Source: Bradyrhizobium sp. Ash2021 (GTDB lineage Bacteria; Pseudomonadota; Alphaproteobacteria; Rhizobiales; Xanthobacteraceae). From it: a DNA stretch of 64,000 nucleotides. The notes below the pieces were generated by a model, which was not told the DNA's origin, ran no database searches, and worked only from the letters and a program-made list of their open reading frames with translations. The stretch lies in the NCBI RefSeq assembly GCF_031202265.1, contig NZ_CP100604.1, positions 5,996,501-6,060,500 on the forward strand, given 5' to 3'. Positions 43,793-53,899 of the stretch are shown in pieces (the stretch's first letter is position 1; the number at the start of each line of letters is the position of its first letter). Position numbers and translations under genes: made by a program.

Positions 43793-44630
43793 CTACTTTT
43801 CATGGTGATCCTCCCTCAGATCGATGTTCGCGACACGGTGATTTCTCAAGCTGCAAACGGCTTGCAAGGCGGTTGCGTTGTCGGGGAAGAGGAAGCGGCC
43901 CGATGGCTCTCGGGTGGTCAGGATGCTCCCTCGCTTGATCTGAACATAGATCCACTTGGCGGGAATCCCGAGACGGGTTGCCAATTGGATTACTGTTAAA
44001 CGGTCTGTGACCGCCGGCCACCGCGTTTGCCGAGGCCGCACCTTGAAGCGGTGTTTAAGACGAATGCGCTGGACCGTGACCGGCAGGACTTTGTCCGCCA
44101 CCCATGGCGAGTGATACCCTTCCTGAGTCAGAATGCGCGCGATCTCACCGTCATGCATGCCCTCGTGCGCCAGCGTACATATGCGCTCCACCATCTCCAG
44201 GTGCCGCGGCAAGGCGGCCACGGCATTGACCGGCAGTGTGACGCAAAGCTCGGTGGTTGCGCCGCCGCGCCATACAATGCGCACCTCGGCTTTGTCGCGT
44301 GCGCAGCGGCACATCACGACCTTCTCGATCAGACAGCGCAAGAGCGCTTTGCGATGGTCCTTGCGGGTCGCCGGATCATCCCACATCGCCGGAAGGCGAT
44401 TGCCGAGAGCGATCACCTTGGCTCGCAGATCTTGAGGAATGCCAAAGGATTCACTGGCATGAGGTTGTTTACCGTGGGGCCAAAGCCTCTTCGGCTCGTC
44501 GTAGCTCCAATAAAGCCGCTTCCCAGCGCCGCTCCAGTTCGCCAGTGACCAGCCGGTTGTCGGGATCGGTGCGCGTTTCGCGCGATCGTGAGCACGGATT
44601 TCAAAGGATCGTGAGCGGGGATTTCGTGGG
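43793..44630 (-). pseudogene. Large serine recombinase, C-terminal fragment
   Basis: LATGELERRWEAALLELRRAE is the coiled-coil region and after a frame change KALLRCLIEKVVMCRCARDK, EVRIVWRGGATTEL and HEGMHDGEIARILTQEGYHS follow, typical of recombinase/resolvase-like proteins in rhizobia. The catalytic N-terminal resolvase domain is absent. Confidence 0.65.
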
Positions 44631-44671
44631 ATTGTAGCAACGATTTCAGAGGATCATGAGGAGCGATTTCA

Positions 44672-44880
44672 GGCGATCGTGAGCACTTTTTTGGCGGTGC
44701 CAATCGCTTCGGCCGACAACTCAACCGGGCTACGGCCGCTTCCGGTCTTACGCAAGCGCCGCACCCAGACAATCGCCGTGCTGACGCCTCCGCCAAACTG
44801 CGCTGCCGCCTGGTGGCAGGACAGGCCTCCAGTCTCAACCGCAGCAACCACGCGCTCGCGAAGATCCATTGAATAAGGTT
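44672..44880 (-). pseudogene. IS630-family transposase N-terminal fragment
   Basis: YSMDLRERVVAAVETGGLSC, HQAAAQFGGGVSTAIVWVRR and LRKTGSGRSP form the HTH start of IS630-type transposases. It stops within 70 residues and runs into unrelated sequence with three CGATCGTGAG-like repeats. Confidence 0.65.
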
Positions 44881-45299
44881 TGCCCCATCCAAGCTGGCCT
44901 ACAGCCCAGCCAGCATGTTGAATCAGAACAGTCCTGATTTGGGAATCTGGAGGGTTCTGTGAGGTCGCGCTCACGCGGGGGCTCGGCAAGCGCTTGCCAG
45001 GCGACCTCATTGAAGCCGGATTGAACGAAGGCGCGGGAGGTGGAGCTATGGGGAATGTTCGAGATAGCAATGCTCGATGGCGTGTTTGCGCGCCTGACGC
45101 GACGAACGGACGTGTGTGCATCGGCGAGCATTTGAGATCAGGTGCACGTTGCGAGCCGTGGCGACCGACGGTCTGCTGCATCGATCGGTTGTTGTCGCGC
45201 AGCGTGGCAGCACAGATCCGATACCGTCTGCGATGATCGAGACGACCGGAGTGAAGTGACGCATGGTGATTGTCGTGCGTGCCGTCATGACGTGGCTCA
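44881..45299. other. Flank of IS91 element without recognisable gene
   Basis: Frames here have no family match I can name. The stretch is 3' of the IS91 transposase and probably includes its terminal sequence, whose exact end I cannot set. Confidence 0.4.
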
Positions 45300-46519
45300 C
45301 GATGTATCGCACCAGAACGGTGACGTGCGAGGGCTGAAGCCGTGCGGCACGCGTCCGATGATGCGCATCACGCCGCCACAATCGGGACAGGCAGCGGCCT
45401 CGGACGGCGTCTGAGCGTCCGAACTCACCGGCGGCGGCTCGACGTTCTTTGGCGCTGTTCGCTCATGATCGAGAAGAAGCAAAGGGCGAGCTTGGCGGCG
45501 CGATGGCGGTCGGCCATAAAGCCGAAGTGGCGGATGCGGTGGAAGCCGTCGGGCAGCGTGTCAAGAAGGAAGCGGCGAATGAACTCGTCGGGCTTGAGCT
45601 TCAGGATTTTTGTCGCGCCGTCCTGGCGGTAATCCTTCCATGAGAAGGCGACATGATCGTCGTCGAGGGCGACGAGCCGGCTGTTGGCGATCGCGACCCG
45701 ATGGGTGTAGCGGCCGAGATAGGCCAGGACCTGGGCAGGCCCGCCGAACGCCTTCTTGGCGTAGACGACCCAATTGATGCGCCGCGCCGCAGCGATGCGG
45801 GCGGTGAAGGCAGCGGGCTCGGCCGGGGAGGCGAGATCGCCGTAGAAGTTCGGGGCTCCAGCGCCGACGGCAGCTGTCAAGCGCTCAAGGAATCGGCGTC
45901 TGAACAGCTGGGCGAGTGGTTTGACGGCCAGGAAAAAGTTCGGTCGGCCAGCGATCCAGCGCGTGCCGTCAGGCAAGAGACCGCCGCCTGGCACGACGCA
46001 GTGCACGTGGGGATGATGCGTCAGCGCCTGCCCCCAGGTGTGCAGGAAGGCGACGCCGTCAATCTCGGCGCCGAGCCGACGCGGATTGGCGGCGAGCGTG
46101 ATCATTGCCTCGGTGGCGGCTTTGAACAGGATCGCATAAACGATGGCCTTGTTCTGAAAGGCGATCGCGGCGATCGGCGCCGGCAGCGTGAAGACGACGT
46201 GGAAATAGGGAACCGGCAGCAGGTCGGCTTCGCGCGCGGCGAGCCACGCGGCTCGAGCTGTCCCCTGACAATTCGGACAATGACGATTCCCGCAGGAATT
46301 ATAAGCGATCCGCGTCATGCCGCAGTCGTTGCAGGCCTCGACGTGGCCGCCGAGCGCCTCGGTTCGGCACGCAACAATCGCGCTCATCACCCGCTGCTCG
46401 ATGCGACCGAGATGACCGGCGTGGTAACGACGATAGGCTTCGCCATGCTGGCACAGCACATTGGCGATCTCGATGGCGGGTCTGTGCGGGCGGACGTCGG
46501 GGCGAGCCATAACCCGCAT
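45300..46519 (-). pseudogene. IS91-family transposase, frameshifted near its end
   Basis: The zinc-binding start (HVEACNDCGMTRIAYNSCGNRHCPNCQ), the HUH motif in LTHHPHVHCVVPGGGL, and the catalytic Tyr region VLAYLGRYTHRVAIANSRL are intact. After FGFMADRHRAAKLAL the frame changes; the true tail with a C-terminal CPDCGG is in the frame ending at 45297. IS91 elements move by rolling-circle replication and can carry adjacent DNA. The core may still be active. Confidence 0.85.
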
Positions 46520-46544
46520 CCCGACGCGCGGTCATCCACATGGC

Positions 46545-47245
46545 GTCACCCTCCAGCGACAGGCGGTCGAGCGGGCTCTGCGTCGCCCGGATCGTATGGG
46601 TGGCGACCTGCACCGCCGAGCGGCAGGCGGCGTGCAACACGGTCGGATCGATCGGGTGATCTTCGTCACGCCCAGGGAACAGATAAAGCCGTGGCCAGGC
46701 GAGCCGCCAGTAGGTGCGCAAGATGCCAAGCAGTTGGGGCGATAGCATCACGTTGCGATCCTTCGCGCCTTTGCCGTGGCGCGCCTGGATGACGCCACGG
46801 GCGCTGTCGATGTCCTCGATCCGCAATCCAGCGACCCTCGGAGGCCCTGAGCCCGGCCGCATAGGCGGTGGTGAGCGCGGCTCTTCAGGCTCGATACCGC
46901 CTCGAGGAACTGCACCACTTCGTCGGCGCTCAGTACGACCGGTAGCTTGCGGGGTTCTCGCGCATAGGGAATGCGCTCCGGGATGAGCATCTCGCCGAGC
47001 GTAACGCCGTAGAAAAACCGTAGCGCGCAGACGATCTGGTTCGGCGCCGGCCATGAGATGCCGGTCGAGATCAGATGCACCTGGAAGGCGCGGACGTCTT
47101 CCAGCTCTAACCGGTCAGGCGATCGGCCGAAATAGCGGCTGAACTTCGAAACCGCACTGATGTAGGATCGCTGTGTCGCCGGCGATAAATTGCGGACCGT
47201 CATGTCCTCGATCATGCGACGGCGCAAAGGGCTTATCGTGGCCAT
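46545..47245 (-). pseudogene. Tyrosine recombinase associated with IS91, frameshifted
   Basis: The N-terminal SAM-like domain is intact (LRRRMIEDMTVRNLSPATQRSYISAVSKFSRYF). The catalytic domain appears in another frame (AGLRIEDIDSARGVIQARHGKGAKDRNVMLSP) and the last His/Tyr box is lost. IS91-like elements in rhizobia frequently carry such an integrase upstream of the transposase. Confidence 0.8.
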
Positions 47246-47381
47246 CTGGGAAACCTCCTGTCTGGGGGGCTACAACACCCACATCCTCTCAGGCAGGAGG
47301 CCCTTCACGTGACCTCGTCGTTCACGCCGCGTTAGCGGCTTCGTTCAATCCCAAATCGAATCGACCTAAAGACAACTCGCT

Positions 47382-47606
47382 TTAGAGCTGCATCTCGGCG
47401 CTTCTGAGCGACGCGATGGCATCCCGCACCTCCGGGGAAAGTCCCGCGCCGCCGGCGTCGAAATGCGCGAGAATGGCGGAGCGCATCCGCGGGTCCCAGA
47501 ACTTCCAGATGTGTTCGGCAATGCCCGGCACCGCTTTGTCGTGGCCCCGGCTCTGGAAGAATTTGCCGATTTGATTGGCCATATAGATCAGCCGGTCAGG
47601 CGACAT
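47382..47606 (-). CDS. fdsD: Formate dehydrogenase delta subunit
   Basis: 74 residues from ATG 47606, overlapping the fdhD end by 11 bases. SPDRLIYMANQIGKFFQSRG and AEHIWKFWDPRMRSAILAHF are the conserved FdsD core. FdsD is a small protein at the end of fds operons, needed for assembly of or bound to the soluble NAD-linked formate dehydrogenase. Last gene of the operon. Confidence 0.93.
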   Translation of the reverse strand: MSPDRLIYMANQIGKFFQSRGHDKAVPGIAEHIWKFWDPRMRSAILAHFDAGGAGLSPEVRDAIASLRSAEMQL

Positions 47607-48435
47607 AAACAGCGGCTCCCAAAGCAGCAACTCCGGCCACAATTCGCTCGGGATGCGTGAAAACCTCGAAACCGTCGGCACGCGCAATGGCAGCGAGTGT
47701 AATGCCTGCTGCATCCGCCATCCGTACCGCAAGCGCGGTTGGCGCGGAGACGGCGACGATCAGCGGTACGCCCATCGCCGCCGACTTCTGCACCATCTCG
47801 ACCGAGACCCGGCTGGTCAACAACACCATGCCCTCGCTTGCGAAAACCCCGCCCTGCCCCAGCGCGCCGGCCAGCTTGTCGAGCGCGTTGTGGCGGCCGA
47901 CATCCTCGCGTAGCGCAACGATGCCAAGCGCCGGCGTCCAGAACGCGGCGGCATGCACCGCGCGGGTTTCGATATTAATCTGTTGCAGCGACGGGACGCT
48001 CTGCATCGCCGCCGTGATCTGTTGCGGCGAAAATGACGAGCCTTGCGGAACGATGGCGGCCGGACGAACCGCTTCGGCGATTGAATCGATGCCGCATATT
48101 CCGCAGCCGGTCGGTCCGGCAATATGCCGCCGCCGCACGTTCACGAGCTCCGCCTTGGATTGGGCGAGCCACATCCGCAGCTCGATGCCGTCGTCGAGAT
48201 GCACGATGTCCAGCGAACGGATATCGTCAGGGGATTGGACGACACCTTCGCTGAGGCTGAATCCAACGGCAAAATCCGTAAGGTGCAGCGGGGTGCCCAT
48301 CATCACAGCATAGGTTCCGCCGTTATAGGTCAGCGCCAGCGCGGTTTCTTCCGGGATCAGGCGCGGGCCTTCACTCCGGCAGCCGTCGCGCCAGACCTGG
48401 CGGCGGGCCTTGCGGACGGGATCGTGCATCGTCAT
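47596..48435 (-). CDS. fdhD: Formate dehydrogenase accessory sulfurtransferase FdhD
   Basis: 279 residues with ETALALTYNGGTYAVMMGTP, DFAVGFSLSEGVV, the cysteine loop PTGCGICGIDSI and REDVGRHNALDKLAGAL, all family hallmarks. FdhD passes sulfur from IscS to the molybdenum cofactor before insertion in formate dehydrogenase. Its start overlaps the fdsA stop by four bases. Confidence 0.95.
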   Translation of the reverse strand: MTMHDPVRKARRQVWRDGCRSEGPRLIPEETALALTYNGGTYAVMMGTPLHLTDFAVGFSLSEGVVQSPDDIRSLDIVHLDDGIELRMWLAQSKAELVNVRRRHIAGPTGCGICGIDSIAEAVRPAAIVPQGSSFSPQQITAAMQSVPSLQQINIETRAVHAAAFWTPALGIVALREDVGRHNALDKLAGALGQGGVFASEGMVLLTSRVSVEMVQKSAAMGVPLIVAVSAPTALAVRMADAAGITLAAIARADGFEVFTHPERIVAGVAALGAAVYVA

Positions 48436-51326
48436 TCCGCGGCTTCCACGACCGGCGCGATGCGCCGGGAATGGCGGGCCTGCTCGTCATAGGTCTTCTG
48501 CCAATCGGACGGACCGTTCGACGGCGATATCTGGACCGCTGTGACCTTGTATTCCGGGCAATTGGTTGCCCAATCGGAATACTCCGTGGTGATGACGTTG
48601 GCCTGCGTGTCAGGATGATGGAACGTGGTGTAGACCACGCCCGGCGCGACCCGCTCGGTAAGCAGTGCGCGCAATGTGGTTTCGCCGGCGCGGCTTGCGA
48701 GCGTTACCCAGTCGCCATCACGGACGCCGCGCTGCTCGGCATCGTGGGGGTGCATCTCGAGCCGGTCTTCCTCGTGCCAGATGATATTATCGGTGCGCCG
48801 CGTCTGTGCACCGACATTATACTGGCTGAGGATGCGGCCGGTGGTCAGCAGCAATGGGTAGCGCGGACCAGTGCGCTCGTCGGTAGCGACATATTCGGTG
48901 ATGACGAATTTGCCCTTGCCGCGCACGAAGCCGTCGATATGCATCACCGGCGTTCCCTCGGGCGCCTTCTCGTTGCAGGGCCATTGCACCGAGCCGAGTT
49001 CGTCGAGCTTGGCGTAAGACACGCCGGAGAAAGTCGGCGTCAGCGCCGCGATCTCGTCCATGATATCGGAGGGGTGATCGTAGGGCATCTCAAAGCCCAT
49101 CGCCCTGGCAAGGCGGATCGTCACCTCCCAGTCGGCCAACCCGTTGCGCGGCGTCATGACTTTTCGTACACGTTGAATACGGCGTTCGGCATTGGTGAAG
49201 GTGCCGTCCTTCTCGAGGAAGGTCGATCCGGGCAGGTAGACGTGGGCGTAGTTCGCGGTCTCGTTGAGGAAGAGATCGTGGACGATGACACATTCCATCG
49301 CCGACAGCGCCGCAACAACGTGCTTTGTGTTGGGATCGGACTGCAGGATGTCCTCGCCCTGCACGTAGAGGCCCATGAAGGTGCCCTCGATCGCGGCGTC
49401 GAACATGTTGGGAATCCGCAGGCCCGGCTCCTTGTTGAGCTTGACGTTCCACAGCGATTCGAATTGTTCGCGTACTGCGTCGCCCGAGATGTGGCGATAG
49501 CCCGGCAATTCATGCGGGAATGAACCCATGTCGCAGGAACCTTGCACGTTGTTCTGGCCGCGCAGCGGGTTCACGCCAACACCGGGCCGGCCGATATTGC
49601 CGGTCGCCATTGCGAGATTGGCGATCGCGATCACCGTGGTCGAGCCCTGGCTGTGTTCGGTGACGCCGAGCCCGTAATAGATCGCGCCGTTGCCGCCGGT
49701 CGCGAACAGCCGCGCCGCGGCGCGCAACTGCTTCGGGTCGACGCCGGTCGCGATCGCAGTGGCTTCCGGGCTGTTCTTCGGTTGTGCGACAAATGTTGCC
49801 CAGTCCTCGAACTCGCTCCAGTCGCAGCGTTCGCGCACAAAGGCTTCATCGACGAAGCCTTCGGTGACGATCACATGCGCCATAGCGGTCAGCACGGCAA
49901 CGTTGGTGCCGGGAAGCAGCGGCAGATGATGCTGCGCCTCGACATGGGCGGAGCGGACGATATCGGTGCGGCGCGGGTCGATCACGATCAGCCTGGCGCC
50001 CGCCCGCAGACGCTTTTTCATCCGGGAGGCAAACACCGGATGTGCGTCGGTCGGATTGGCGCCGATGTTCATGACCACGTCGGTATGCTCGACCGAGTCG
50101 AAATCCTGGGTGCCGGCCGAGGTGCCGAACGTGGTGGCAAGCCCATAGCCGGTCGGCGAATGGCAGACGCGGGCGCAGGTATCGACGTTGTTGTTGCCGA
50201 AGCCGGCGCGGATCAGCTTCTGCACCAGATAGGTCTCTTCGTTGGTGCAGCGTGACGAGGTGATGCCGCCGACGGAATCGCGGCCGTATTTGGCCTGGAT
50301 CCGCTTGAACTCGGAAGCTGCATAAGCGAACGCCTCGTCCCACGACACCTCGCGCCAGGGATCGCTGATCTTCGCGCGGATCATCGGACGGAGGATGCGC
50401 TCCTTGTGGGTGGTGTACCCCCAGGCAAAGCGGCCCTTGACGCAGGAATGGCCGCGGTTGGCCTTGCCGTCCTTGTACGGCACCATGCGGACGACTTCCT
50501 CGCCGCGCATTTCCGCCTTGAAGGCGCATCCGACGCCACAGTAGGCGCAGGTCGTCACCACCGAATGCTCGGGCTGGCCGATCTCGATCACGGATTTTTC
50601 CGTCAGCGTCGCGGTCGGGCAGGCCTGTACGCAGGCGCCGCAGGACACGCATTCGGAACCGAGGAAACTCTCACTCATGCCCGCAGAAACCCGGCTGTCA
50701 AAACCACGCCCGGAAATGGTCAGCGCGAAGGTGCCTTGCACTTCCTCGCAAGCGCGGACGCAGCGCGAGCAGACGATGCATTTCGAGGGGTCGTAGGTGA
50801 AATAGGGATTCGAGTCGTCCTTCGGCATCCAGGCTGCGTTGGCTTCGCCTCGATTGCTTTCACCTTGGGACTTGGCGAACACGTGGTTGTCGCCCTCATA
50901 GCCGTAGCGCACGTCGCGCAGGCCCACCGCGCCGGCCATGTCCTGCAATTCGCAGTCGCCATTTGCTGCGCAGGTCAGACAGTCGAGCGGATGGTCGGAG
51001 ATGTAGAGCTCCATCACGCCCTTGCGCAGCTTCTTCAGCCGCTCGCTCTGGGTGTGGACCACGAGGCCGGGCAGAACGGGCGTGGTGCAGGACGCCGGCG
51101 TGCCGGCGCGGCCCTCGATCTCGATCAGGCAGAGCCGGCAGGAGCCGAAGGCATCGACCATGTCGGTGGCGCAGAGCTTTGGGATCTGCGTGCCGGCTTC
51201 CATCGCCGCGCGCATGATCGAGGTGCCCTCGGGCACGGTGACGCTCTGGCCGTCGATGGTGAGCGTCACCATCGCCTCGGATCTGGAGCGGGGCGTTCCA
51301 AAGTCAGTTTCCTGGATCAGCGACAT
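48432..51326 (-). CDS. fdsA: NAD-dependent formate dehydrogenase alpha subunit (molybdoenzyme)
   Basis: 964 residues. The NuoG-like N-terminus has a [2Fe-2S] domain (GSCRLCLIEIEGRAGTPASC) and two 4Fe-4S ferredoxin motifs (CIVCSRCVRACEEVQG, CVSCGACVQACPTATL). The catalytic half begins with CAYCGVGCAFKAE and carries the Mo-ligand Cys in DTCARVCHSPTGYGL; this is cysteine, not selenocysteine. It oxidises formate to CO2 in the cytoplasm and passes electrons to FdsB/FdsG and NAD+. The start has AAGGA nine bases upstream. It lies 12 bases after fdsB. Confidence 0.97.
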   Translation of the reverse strand: MSLIQETDFGTPRSRSEAMVTLTIDGQSVTVPEGTSIMRAAMEAGTQIPKLCATDMVDAFGSCRLCLIEIEGRAGTPASCTTPVLPGLVVHTQSERLKKLRKGVMELYISDHPLDCLTCAANGDCELQDMAGAVGLRDVRYGYEGDNHVFAKSQGESNRGEANAAWMPKDDSNPYFTYDPSKCIVCSRCVRACEEVQGTFALTISGRGFDSRVSAGMSESFLGSECVSCGACVQACPTATLTEKSVIEIGQPEHSVVTTCAYCGVGCAFKAEMRGEEVVRMVPYKDGKANRGHSCVKGRFAWGYTTHKERILRPMIRAKISDPWREVSWDEAFAYAASEFKRIQAKYGRDSVGGITSSRCTNEETYLVQKLIRAGFGNNNVDTCARVCHSPTGYGLATTFGTSAGTQDFDSVEHTDVVMNIGANPTDAHPVFASRMKKRLRAGARLIVIDPRRTDIVRSAHVEAQHHLPLLPGTNVAVLTAMAHVIVTEGFVDEAFVRERCDWSEFEDWATFVAQPKNSPEATAIATGVDPKQLRAAARLFATGGNGAIYYGLGVTEHSQGSTTVIAIANLAMATGNIGRPGVGVNPLRGQNNVQGSCDMGSFPHELPGYRHISGDAVREQFESLWNVKLNKEPGLRIPNMFDAAIEGTFMGLYVQGEDILQSDPNTKHVVAALSAMECVIVHDLFLNETANYAHVYLPGSTFLEKDGTFTNAERRIQRVRKVMTPRNGLADWEVTIRLARAMGFEMPYDHPSDIMDEIAALTPTFSGVSYAKLDELGSVQWPCNEKAPEGTPVMHIDGFVRGKGKFVITEYVATDERTGPRYPLLLTTGRILSQYNVGAQTRRTDNIIWHEEDRLEMHPHDAEQRGVRDGDWVTLASRAGETTLRALLTERVAPGVVYTTFHHPDTQANVITTEYSDWATNCPEYKVTAVQISPSNGPSDWQKTYDEQARHSRRIAPVVEAAE

Positions 51327-51338
51327 GGCGATCGTCCT

Positions 51339-52895
51339 TTACTCCGCGGCCTGCAGACGGGCCGGTGCCGGGCCAAAATCTTCCCGGAAATATTTCAGTG
51401 CGCTCATCACGGGATAGGGCGTGAAACCGCCGAGCGCGCAGAGCGAGCCGAACTTCATGGTGTTGCAGAGGTCTTCGACCACCGCGAGATTTTCAGCCAC
51501 GCGCTCGCCGGCGCGGATCTTGTCGATGGTCTCGACGCCCCTGGTCGAACCGATCCGGCAGGGCGTGCATTTGCCGCAGGATTCGATCGCACAAAATTCC
51601 ATCGCAAAGCGTGCCTGCTTTGCCATGTCGACGCTGTCGTCGAACACCACGATCCCACCATGGCCGATCAGGCCGTCGCGCGCGGCAAAGGCTTCATAGT
51701 CGAACGGCGTGTCGAACAGCGCACGCGGGAAATACGCCCCGAGCGGGCCGCCGACCTGCACCGCGCGAACTGGGCGTCCGCTAAGCGTGCCGCCGCCGAT
51801 GTCATCGACCAACTCGCCGAGCATGATGCCGAAGGCTACCTCAAACAACCCGCCATGTTTAACGTTGCCCGCGAGCTGGATCGGCATGGTGCCTCGCGAG
51901 CGGCCGATGCCGAAATCGGCATAGGCCTTGGCGCCGCCGGCCAGGATGAAGGGGATCGCTGCGAATGACAGCACGTTGTTGATGACCGTCGGCTTGCCGA
52001 ACAGGCCTTTATGCGCGGGCAGCGGCGGCTTGGCGCGGACGACGCCGCGACGGCCCTCCAGGCTCTCCAGCAGCGAGGTTTCTTCACCGCAGACATAGGC
52101 GCCGGCGCCGACGCGGACCTCGAGATCGAAGCTATGATTGGACCCACCAATGCGCGTGCCCAGATAGCCGGCGCGCTCCGTCGCCGATATCGCCGCCTTC
52201 ATTGCCGCCACGGCGTGCGGATATTCCGAGCGGATGTAGATGTAACCCTTGCTGGCGCCGACCGCGATGCCGGCAATGGTCATGCCCTCAATCACCACGA
52301 AGGGATCGCCCTCCATGATCATGCGATCGGCAAACGTGCCGCTGTCGCCTTCGTCGGCGTTACAGACGATGTATTTCTGCTCGGCGCTGGCCTGCGCCAC
52401 AGTCTTCCATTTGATGCCGGTCGGGAAACCGGCGCCGCCGCGGCCACGCAATCCGGATGTGGTAACATCGGCTAGAATAGCGTCCGAACCCAGCGTCAGC
52501 ACGCGCTCAAGCCCTTTGTAGCCGCCGTGCGCGCGAAAATCCTCGAAGGAGCGCGGATCGATCACGCCGCAACGCGCGAAGGTGAACCGGGACTGCCGCT
52601 TCAGCCAGGGGATCTCCTCGGTCACACCGAGCCGCAAGGCGTGAGGGGCGCCTGTGACCATCGCGTCGAGCACCGACGCAACATCGGAATCGCTCACAGG
52701 GCCGAACGCGACGCGCCCCTGCACTGTTGCGACCTCGATCATCGGCTCGAGCCAATACAGGCCACGGGAGCCCGTTCTGATGATTTCGATCGCCACGCCG
52801 CGTTTGGTCGCGGCCTGCTCCAGTGCCAGCACCACTTCATCGGCGCCGACCGCGACCGCACCGGCATCGCGGGAGACAAAAACGCGCATCGTCAT
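51339..52895 (-). CDS. fdsB: Formate dehydrogenase beta subunit (NuoF-like diaphorase)
   Basis: Start at TMRVFVSRDAGAVAVG (52895), overlapping fdsG by four bases; the longer frame reads into fdsG. It has the FMN/NADH site (SGLRGRGGAGFPTGIKWKTV, NADEGDSGTFADRMIMEGDP), VGAGAYVCGEETSLLESLEGRRG and the 4Fe-4S motif ESCGKCTPCRIGSTRG. It transfers electrons from FdsA to NAD+. A thioredoxin-like domain precedes the NuoF core. Confidence 0.96.
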   Translation of the reverse strand: MTMRVFVSRDAGAVAVGADEVVLALEQAATKRGVAIEIIRTGSRGLYWLEPMIEVATVQGRVAFGPVSDSDVASVLDAMVTGAPHALRLGVTEEIPWLKRQSRFTFARCGVIDPRSFEDFRAHGGYKGLERVLTLGSDAILADVTTSGLRGRGGAGFPTGIKWKTVAQASAEQKYIVCNADEGDSGTFADRMIMEGDPFVVIEGMTIAGIAVGASKGYIYIRSEYPHAVAAMKAAISATERAGYLGTRIGGSNHSFDLEVRVGAGAYVCGEETSLLESLEGRRGVVRAKPPLPAHKGLFGKPTVINNVLSFAAIPFILAGGAKAYADFGIGRSRGTMPIQLAGNVKHGGLFEVAFGIMLGELVDDIGGGTLSGRPVRAVQVGGPLGAYFPRALFDTPFDYEAFAARDGLIGHGGIVVFDDSVDMAKQARFAMEFCAIESCGKCTPCRIGSTRGVETIDKIRAGERVAENLAVVEDLCNTMKFGSLCALGGFTPYPVMSALKYFREDFGPAPARLQAAE

Positions 52896-53368
52896 CGCAG
52901 CGCCTCCGCAACCAGCGCATCGATGCGGGCCTCGTTCAGTCGGCCGACCACGCGGCCGTCCAACATCGCCGACGGAGCCGTTGCGCAAAGGCCGAGGCAA
53001 TAGACCGGCTCCAGCGTTACCCGCTCATCGGCTGTCGTGCTTCCAACGGTAATGCCGAGTTTTGCCTCGGCGCGCGCGGCGAGCGCGTCGCCGCCGGCGG
53101 CCTGGCAGGCTTCGGCGCGGCATAGTTTCAGCACATGCCGACCTGCGGGTTCGCGACGGAAATCGTGGTAGAATGTGAACACGCCATGAACCTCGGCGCG
53201 AGACAGGTTGATCGCTGATGCGATCATGGGGATCGCCGGCTCCGGCACGTAACCGAACGCTTCCTGTAGCGCTTGCAGGATCACCAGTGTCGCACCTTCA
53301 AGGTGAGCGAGCTCCGCGATGATGTCAGCGCCGCGCACGGCATTCCAAGGTTCGCAAATTGACGTCAT
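52892..53368 (-). CDS. fdsG: Formate dehydrogenase gamma subunit (NuoE-like [2Fe-2S])
   Basis: 158 residues from ATG 53368, chosen because AGAGG lies seven bases upstream. It has the NuoE fold with four cysteines: CRAEACQAAGG and YCLGLCATAPSAML, binding one [2Fe-2S] cluster. First gene of fdsGBA-fdhD-fdsD. A Crp-like site is about 100 bases upstream, placing the operon in the inferred regulon. Confidence 0.95.
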   Translation of the reverse strand: MTSICEPWNAVRGADIIAELAHLEGATLVILQALQEAFGYVPEPAIPMIASAINLSRAEVHGVFTFYHDFRREPAGRHVLKLCRAEACQAAGGDALAARAEAKLGITVGSTTADERVTLEPVYCLGLCATAPSAMLDGRVVGRLNEARIDALVAEALR

Positions 53369-53464
53369 CCGCGTCCTCTCGGCTGCTTGTTCACCCATGA
53401 GATACGGTGCCTGCTCTTGTTGCAAGAGACACATCAGCATGCCGCCGAACAGGGTGGCATGTCT

Positions 53465-53480
53465 GTCAAGAGTTAGACAG
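53465..53480. promoter_or_regulatory. Crp-family-like operator upstream of fdsG
   Basis: TGTCAAGAGTTAGACA, within the longer dyad CTGTC...GACAG. One mismatch to the TGTCAA-N4-TTGACA consensus. Its centre is about 104 bases before the fdsG start. Confidence 0.5.
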
Positions 53481-53663
53481 CGCTTCTTGCAGCGGCGCGA
53501 TATAACTTAGTCGTCCGTTAATAAGCTGGATTGAGCGCTGATCGGATAATGAAGAGACGGGGGATCGCGATCAGGAAGAAGCGCAAGAGAGCCCTCAGCG
53601 AAGCACGACGGCGAACGAGAGGCGACCAACCACCACACGTCGGAAGGCCCACAGGAGACAAAC

Positions 53664-53870
53664 ATGCGCAACAGTCAGCAACATCTTTGGAATGGCGCAG
53701 CCAAGCGTTGCGCGATCTGTGACGGAAAGTTTGGCCTCATCCGATACTACTCTTGGCAAACTGCACTCTGCTCAAAGAAGTGCGCTGACCGCTTCAAGGC
53801 CCGTCGGAAGGACGACCGCAGATGGTTGCGTCGACTTCAAGCCGCCGTAGATAAGGCGGTCGTGCAGTGA
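53664..53870 (+). CDS. Small four-cysteine (zinc-ribbon-like) protein
   Basis: 68 basic residues with CAICDGKFG and CSKKCADRF, a C-x2-C...C-x3-C pattern likely to bind zinc. Similar short proteins are common in rhizobial genomes; function unknown. RBS (AGGAGA) is near the start. It is followed by an IS5-like relic. Confidence 0.6.
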   Translation: MRNSQQHLWNGAAKRCAICDGKFGLIRYYSWQTALCSKKCADRFKARRKDDRRWLRRLQAAVDKAVVQ

Positions 53871-53899
53871 AGGAGTGCATGAACGTTTCCAAGTCCACA

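Noticed and set aside
48432..51326. Selenocysteine in the formate dehydrogenase alpha subunit
   Set aside because: The catalytic residue in CARVCHSPT is encoded as Cys and the frame has no internal TGA.
48471..51968. Long plus-strand ORFs (350 and 520 residues) opposite fdsA and fdsB
   Set aside because: They are shadows of well-conserved formate dehydrogenase genes, with no RBS and His/Gly/Arg-rich composition.
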